Positions 6,546 through 7,804 of a DNA stretch of 7,804 nucleotides are shown here, in pieces (position 1 is the first letter of the stretch; the number at the start of each line of letters is the position of its first letter). Made by a program: the position numbers and the translations under genes. The notes beneath the pieces are model-generated. The model did no database searches. It was not told the origin of the DNA and was given only the letters and a program-made list of their open reading frames with translations. Source of the stretch: Verrucomicrobiales bacterium (GTDB taxonomy: Bacteria; Verrucomicrobiota; Verrucomicrobiia; Verrucomicrobiales; Akkermansiaceae); the NCBI GenBank assembly GCA_002729295.1, contig PBTU01000185.1:1-7804 (forward strand). The letters are read 5' to 3'.

Positions 6546-7207
6546 CCTTGCAGAATTCCCTTCTCAAGAGTGATTACCCGATCCGAAATCTTGATGACCT
6601 CCGGATCGTGGGTTGCCACCAGCGCAGCTCCTCCCTCCGCGACAAATTTTTTCAATCCCGCCAGCACCAACTCCGTGCTCCCTTGATCCAAATTCCCGCT
6701 CGGTTCATCCGCTAGCAGGAGCCTGGGATTCGTGACCAAAGCCCGAGCCAAACCAACCCGTTGTTGCTCACCGGCACTCAGTTTTTTGGGAACATGGCTT
6801 CGACGATCACCAAGTCCCAACTCCTCGAGCAATTCATTCGCCCGCTCGGCAGTTCCACCACCCGCCAGTATATTCGCCTCGATTTCCAAATAAGGAAGCA
6901 AACGGGCATCCTGAAATACCATCCCAATCTCCCGACTACGAAGCCCGGTCCGCCCACTGCTTGAAAGATGGTAAAGATCCTGCCCCAAAAGTTCCACTGC
7001 CCCACCATCCGGCGAAAGCAACCCCGCAATCATAAAGAGCAAAGTCGACTTCCCTGACCCACTCGGACCACAAAGCACTACCATCTCGCCACTCTCAACC
7101 TCCAAGGACACCTGATCCAAGGCCACCACATCCCCATAGGATTTGCAAAGCGCCTCAGTACTCAGCACTAGTTTATTCCCAGCTGCAATGATTCCCTCTT
7201 CGCTCAT
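6542..7207 (-). CDS. LolD/MacB-type ABC transporter ATPase
   Basis: 221 residues, a normal size for LolD. Motifs are Walker A GPSGSGKST (47-55), Q-loop FQD (Gln99), signature LSAGEQQRVGLARAL (133-147), Walker B RLLLADEPS (152-160) with D-loop GNLD (161-164), and switch His190 in VATHD. The pair GEQQRV plus LLLADEPSGNLD is the hallmark of the LolD/MacB/FtsE subfamily, whose partners are FtsX-type permeases, not ModB-type importers. No such permease is in this operon; the converging gene at 1464-2675 is one, so the two probably pair in the membrane. It is the first gene of a five-gene operon and its TGA overlaps the next ATG. The first ten residues lie outside the conserved fold, and GTG at codon 14 is a possible alternative start, but ATG 7207 is the simplest choice. 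No clear ribosome site is seen, only a GAG eight to ten bases upstream. Confidence 0.9.
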   Translation of the reverse strand: MSEEGIIAAGNKLVLSTEALCKSYGDVVALDQVSLEVESGEMVVLCGPSGSGKSTLLFMIAGLLSPDGGAVELLGQDLYHLSSSGRTGLRSREIGMVFQDARLLPYLEIEANILAGGGTAERANELLEELGLGDRRSHVPKKLSAGEQQRVGLARALVTNPRLLLADEPSGNLDQGSTELVLAGLKKFVAEGGAALVATHDPEVIKISDRVITLEKGILQG

Positions 7208-7272
7208 GACAACATCTCACTAATACCATTAGACCTTCATCCCAAGGCAAATCCTCATCAAGCCCCCCATAT

Positions 7273-7283
7273 CTCGACTCGAG
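7273..7283. repeat. 11-base palindrome CTCGA-C-TCGAG
   Basis: Perfect 5-base arms flank one central C. It lies immediately downstream (minus-strand sense) of the TTGACA at 7291-7286, about 65-75 bases before the LolD-type ATPase start. The position suits an operator, but the motif is short enough to be chance. Confidence 0.35.
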
Positions 7284-7302
7284 CTTGTCAAAATGCCTTA
7301 GG

Positions 7303-7335
7303 AAGTTTCTTCAACTCTCCGCCTCAGAGAAACTT
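7303..7335. repeat. 8-base inverted repeat AAGTTTCT / AGAAACTT
   Basis: The arms are 7303-7310 and 7328-7335, perfectly complementary, with a 17-base pyrimidine-rich loop. There is no T-run after it. It could be a dyad operator in the divergent promoter region or chance. Confidence 0.4.
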
Positions 7336-7370
7336 GGAATCAAAGAGAACATTTGCGGGATGGCACACCA

Positions 7371-7394
7371 CCGCCGGAAAGCCACTCCGCCGGA
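7371..7394 (+). repeat. Direct repeat CCGCCGGA, period 16
   Basis: Two identical copies, 7371-7378 and 7387-7394. Each contains the near-palindromic core CCGCCGG. Its role is unknown. Confidence 0.3.
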
Positions 7395-7401
7395 TTTCAA
7401 A

Positions 7402-7441
7402 AAATTGATTAAATCGATATCACCTGTCCTCAAATCAATTT
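7402..7441. repeat. 9-base inverted repeat AAATTGATT / AATCAATTT
   Basis: Perfect arms at 7402-7410 and 7433-7441 enclose a 22-base spacer, 38 bases before the synthetase start. The arms contain ATTGATT/AATCAAT. The related direct octamers AAATCGAT (7411-7418), AAATCAAT (7432-7439) and AAATCTAT (7465-7472) overlap or follow. The arrangement resembles a multi-site operator for a dimeric regulator. Confidence 0.45.
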
Positions 7442-7478
7442 CACTTTGTCTCTGGTTGTTGTTTAAATCTATCTTGAG

Positions 7479-7804
7479 ATGAGCGAAGACACCCTTCAGG
7501 AGACTTTGATACAAACATGCCGGCGGGTCAGTGATAAATTGGCAATGGCCGATTCAAGCGGAGCAAAGGTCACTTTTAGAGAGGCTTTGGTGAAGTGTAT
7601 TTTCCTCACCGGCAGGCTACGGGCTATTTGGTCCGATCAAGAGAAGGTCGGCATTCTAGTCCCACCCTCGGTCGGGGGAGCCCTTCTCAATTGGGCGGCT
7701 CTGCTGATGGGAAAAATTCCGGTCAATCTCAATTACACCTTGTCACAAGCGGGAATCACTTCATGCATCGAACAATGTGGCATCACTGATGTCGTCGTGT
7801 CAGG
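7479..7804 (+). CDS. AMP-forming acyl-CoA/acyl-ACP synthetase, N-terminal part (3' truncated)
   Basis: An open frame from ATG 7479 runs off the right edge, giving 108 residues. The N-terminus has the ANL-superfamily layout: a short helix, then VTFREAL (30-36) as the 'thing to be activated' strand region, then VGILVPPSVGGALLNWAALL followed by MGKIPVNLNYTLS. This is the conserved first subdomain of acyl-adenylate-forming enzymes. PVNLNYT is especially like the acyl-ACP synthetase half of Aas-type proteins, which activate fatty acids with ATP for attachment to CoA or ACP and phospholipid repair. The ATP-binding A3 and A5 motifs lie beyond the window, so substrate class and any fused acyltransferase cannot be judged. 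The gene is divergent from the transport operon. Its ribosome site is weak (TTGAG just before ATG). It uses more G and T at third positions than the plus-strand genes at 1-2675. Confidence 0.82.
   Translation, partial: MSEDTLQETLIQTCRRVSDKLAMADSSGAKVTFREALVKCIFLTGRLRAIWSDQEKVGILVPPSVGGALLNWAALLMGKIPVNLNYTLSQAGITSCIEQCGITDVVVS

Larger units (their letters stand above)
7208..7478. other. Divergent intergenic region, probable promoters for both directions
   Basis: These 271 bases separate the minus-strand operon from the plus-strand synthetase gene and should hold both promoters. No convincing pair of -35 and -10 boxes is seen. On the minus strand there is a TTGACA at 7291-7286 without a -10 at proper spacing, and a TCTAAT at 7233-7228, 21 bases before the ATPase start, without a -35. 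On the plus strand TTAAAT (7463-7468) lies just before the synthetase ATG. Several short repeats fall between 7273 and 7472 and are listed separately. No riboswitch-like fold or RNA gene is recognisable. Confidence 0.6.

Noticed and set aside
7371..7394. CRISPR-like or iteron array
   Set aside because: There are only two copies of an 8-base direct repeat, with no regular spacers or longer repeats.
7208..7478. Molybdenum-cofactor riboswitch ahead of the Mod-type operon
   Set aside because: I could not trace a long multi-stem leader. Only short isolated dyads are present, and the region appears to be shared promoter DNA.
7197..7489. Shared 11-base ATGAGCGAAGA at the starts of the two divergent genes
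   Set aside because: Both copies encode a start of MSE(E/D), the flanks differ, and the match stops after 11 bases, so chance is the likely explanation.

Overview
The window looks like chromosomal DNA of a Gram-negative bacterium from the Planctomycetota/Verrucomicrobiota group. This is an inference from remembered family resemblance, namely the VPVFRYALERW-type secreted protein, the propeller protein with a coiled-coil insert, and the gene combination. No rRNA or other taxonomic marker is present. No mobile element, CRISPR array, tRNA or rRNA was seen.

Layout. (1) Positions 1-2675, + strand: a compact gene run made of the C-terminal end of a PQQ/BamB-like beta-propeller protein, a 349-residue exported protein with a cysteine cluster and a C-terminal membrane anchor, and a four-helix FtsX/MacB-type ABC permease. 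(2) Positions 2676-2708: a 33-base convergent junction holding a perfect 12-base palindrome but no classical terminator. (3) Positions 2709-7207, - strand: a five-gene operon in which every junction is a 4-base start/stop overlap. In transcription order it encodes a LolD/MacB-type ABC ATPase, a divergent MoeB/ThiF/HesA (E1-like) protein, a membrane-anchored double-length molybdate-type binding protein, a ModB-like permease with an extra membrane segment pair, and a short ModC-like ATPase. (4) Positions 7208-7478: a 271-base divergent intergenic region with several short inverted and direct repeats. (5) Positions 7479-7804, + strand: the N-terminus of an AMP-forming acyl-CoA/acyl-ACP synthetase that runs off the right edge.

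How the genes may work together. The last three operon genes form a complete oxyanion importer of the molybdate/tungstate class: binding protein, permease and ATPase. The E1-like protein upstream points to molybdenum or tungsten cofactor chemistry, although several nucleotide- and metal-binding residues of true MoeB appear to be replaced. The first operon gene is a LolD-type ATPase with no permease in its own operon. The converging run has an FtsX-type permease with no ATPase visible inside the window. The simplest reading is that these two form one transporter, with the exported cysteine-cluster protein and the propeller as accessory parts. Most notable are the tandem fused ModA, the permease insertion, the degenerate E1 protein, and the possible link between an FtsX/LolD exporter module and a molybdate-type importer. 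The + strand is strongly C-rich over G up to about 7.3 kb whichever strand is coding, and this bias disappears in the last gene.
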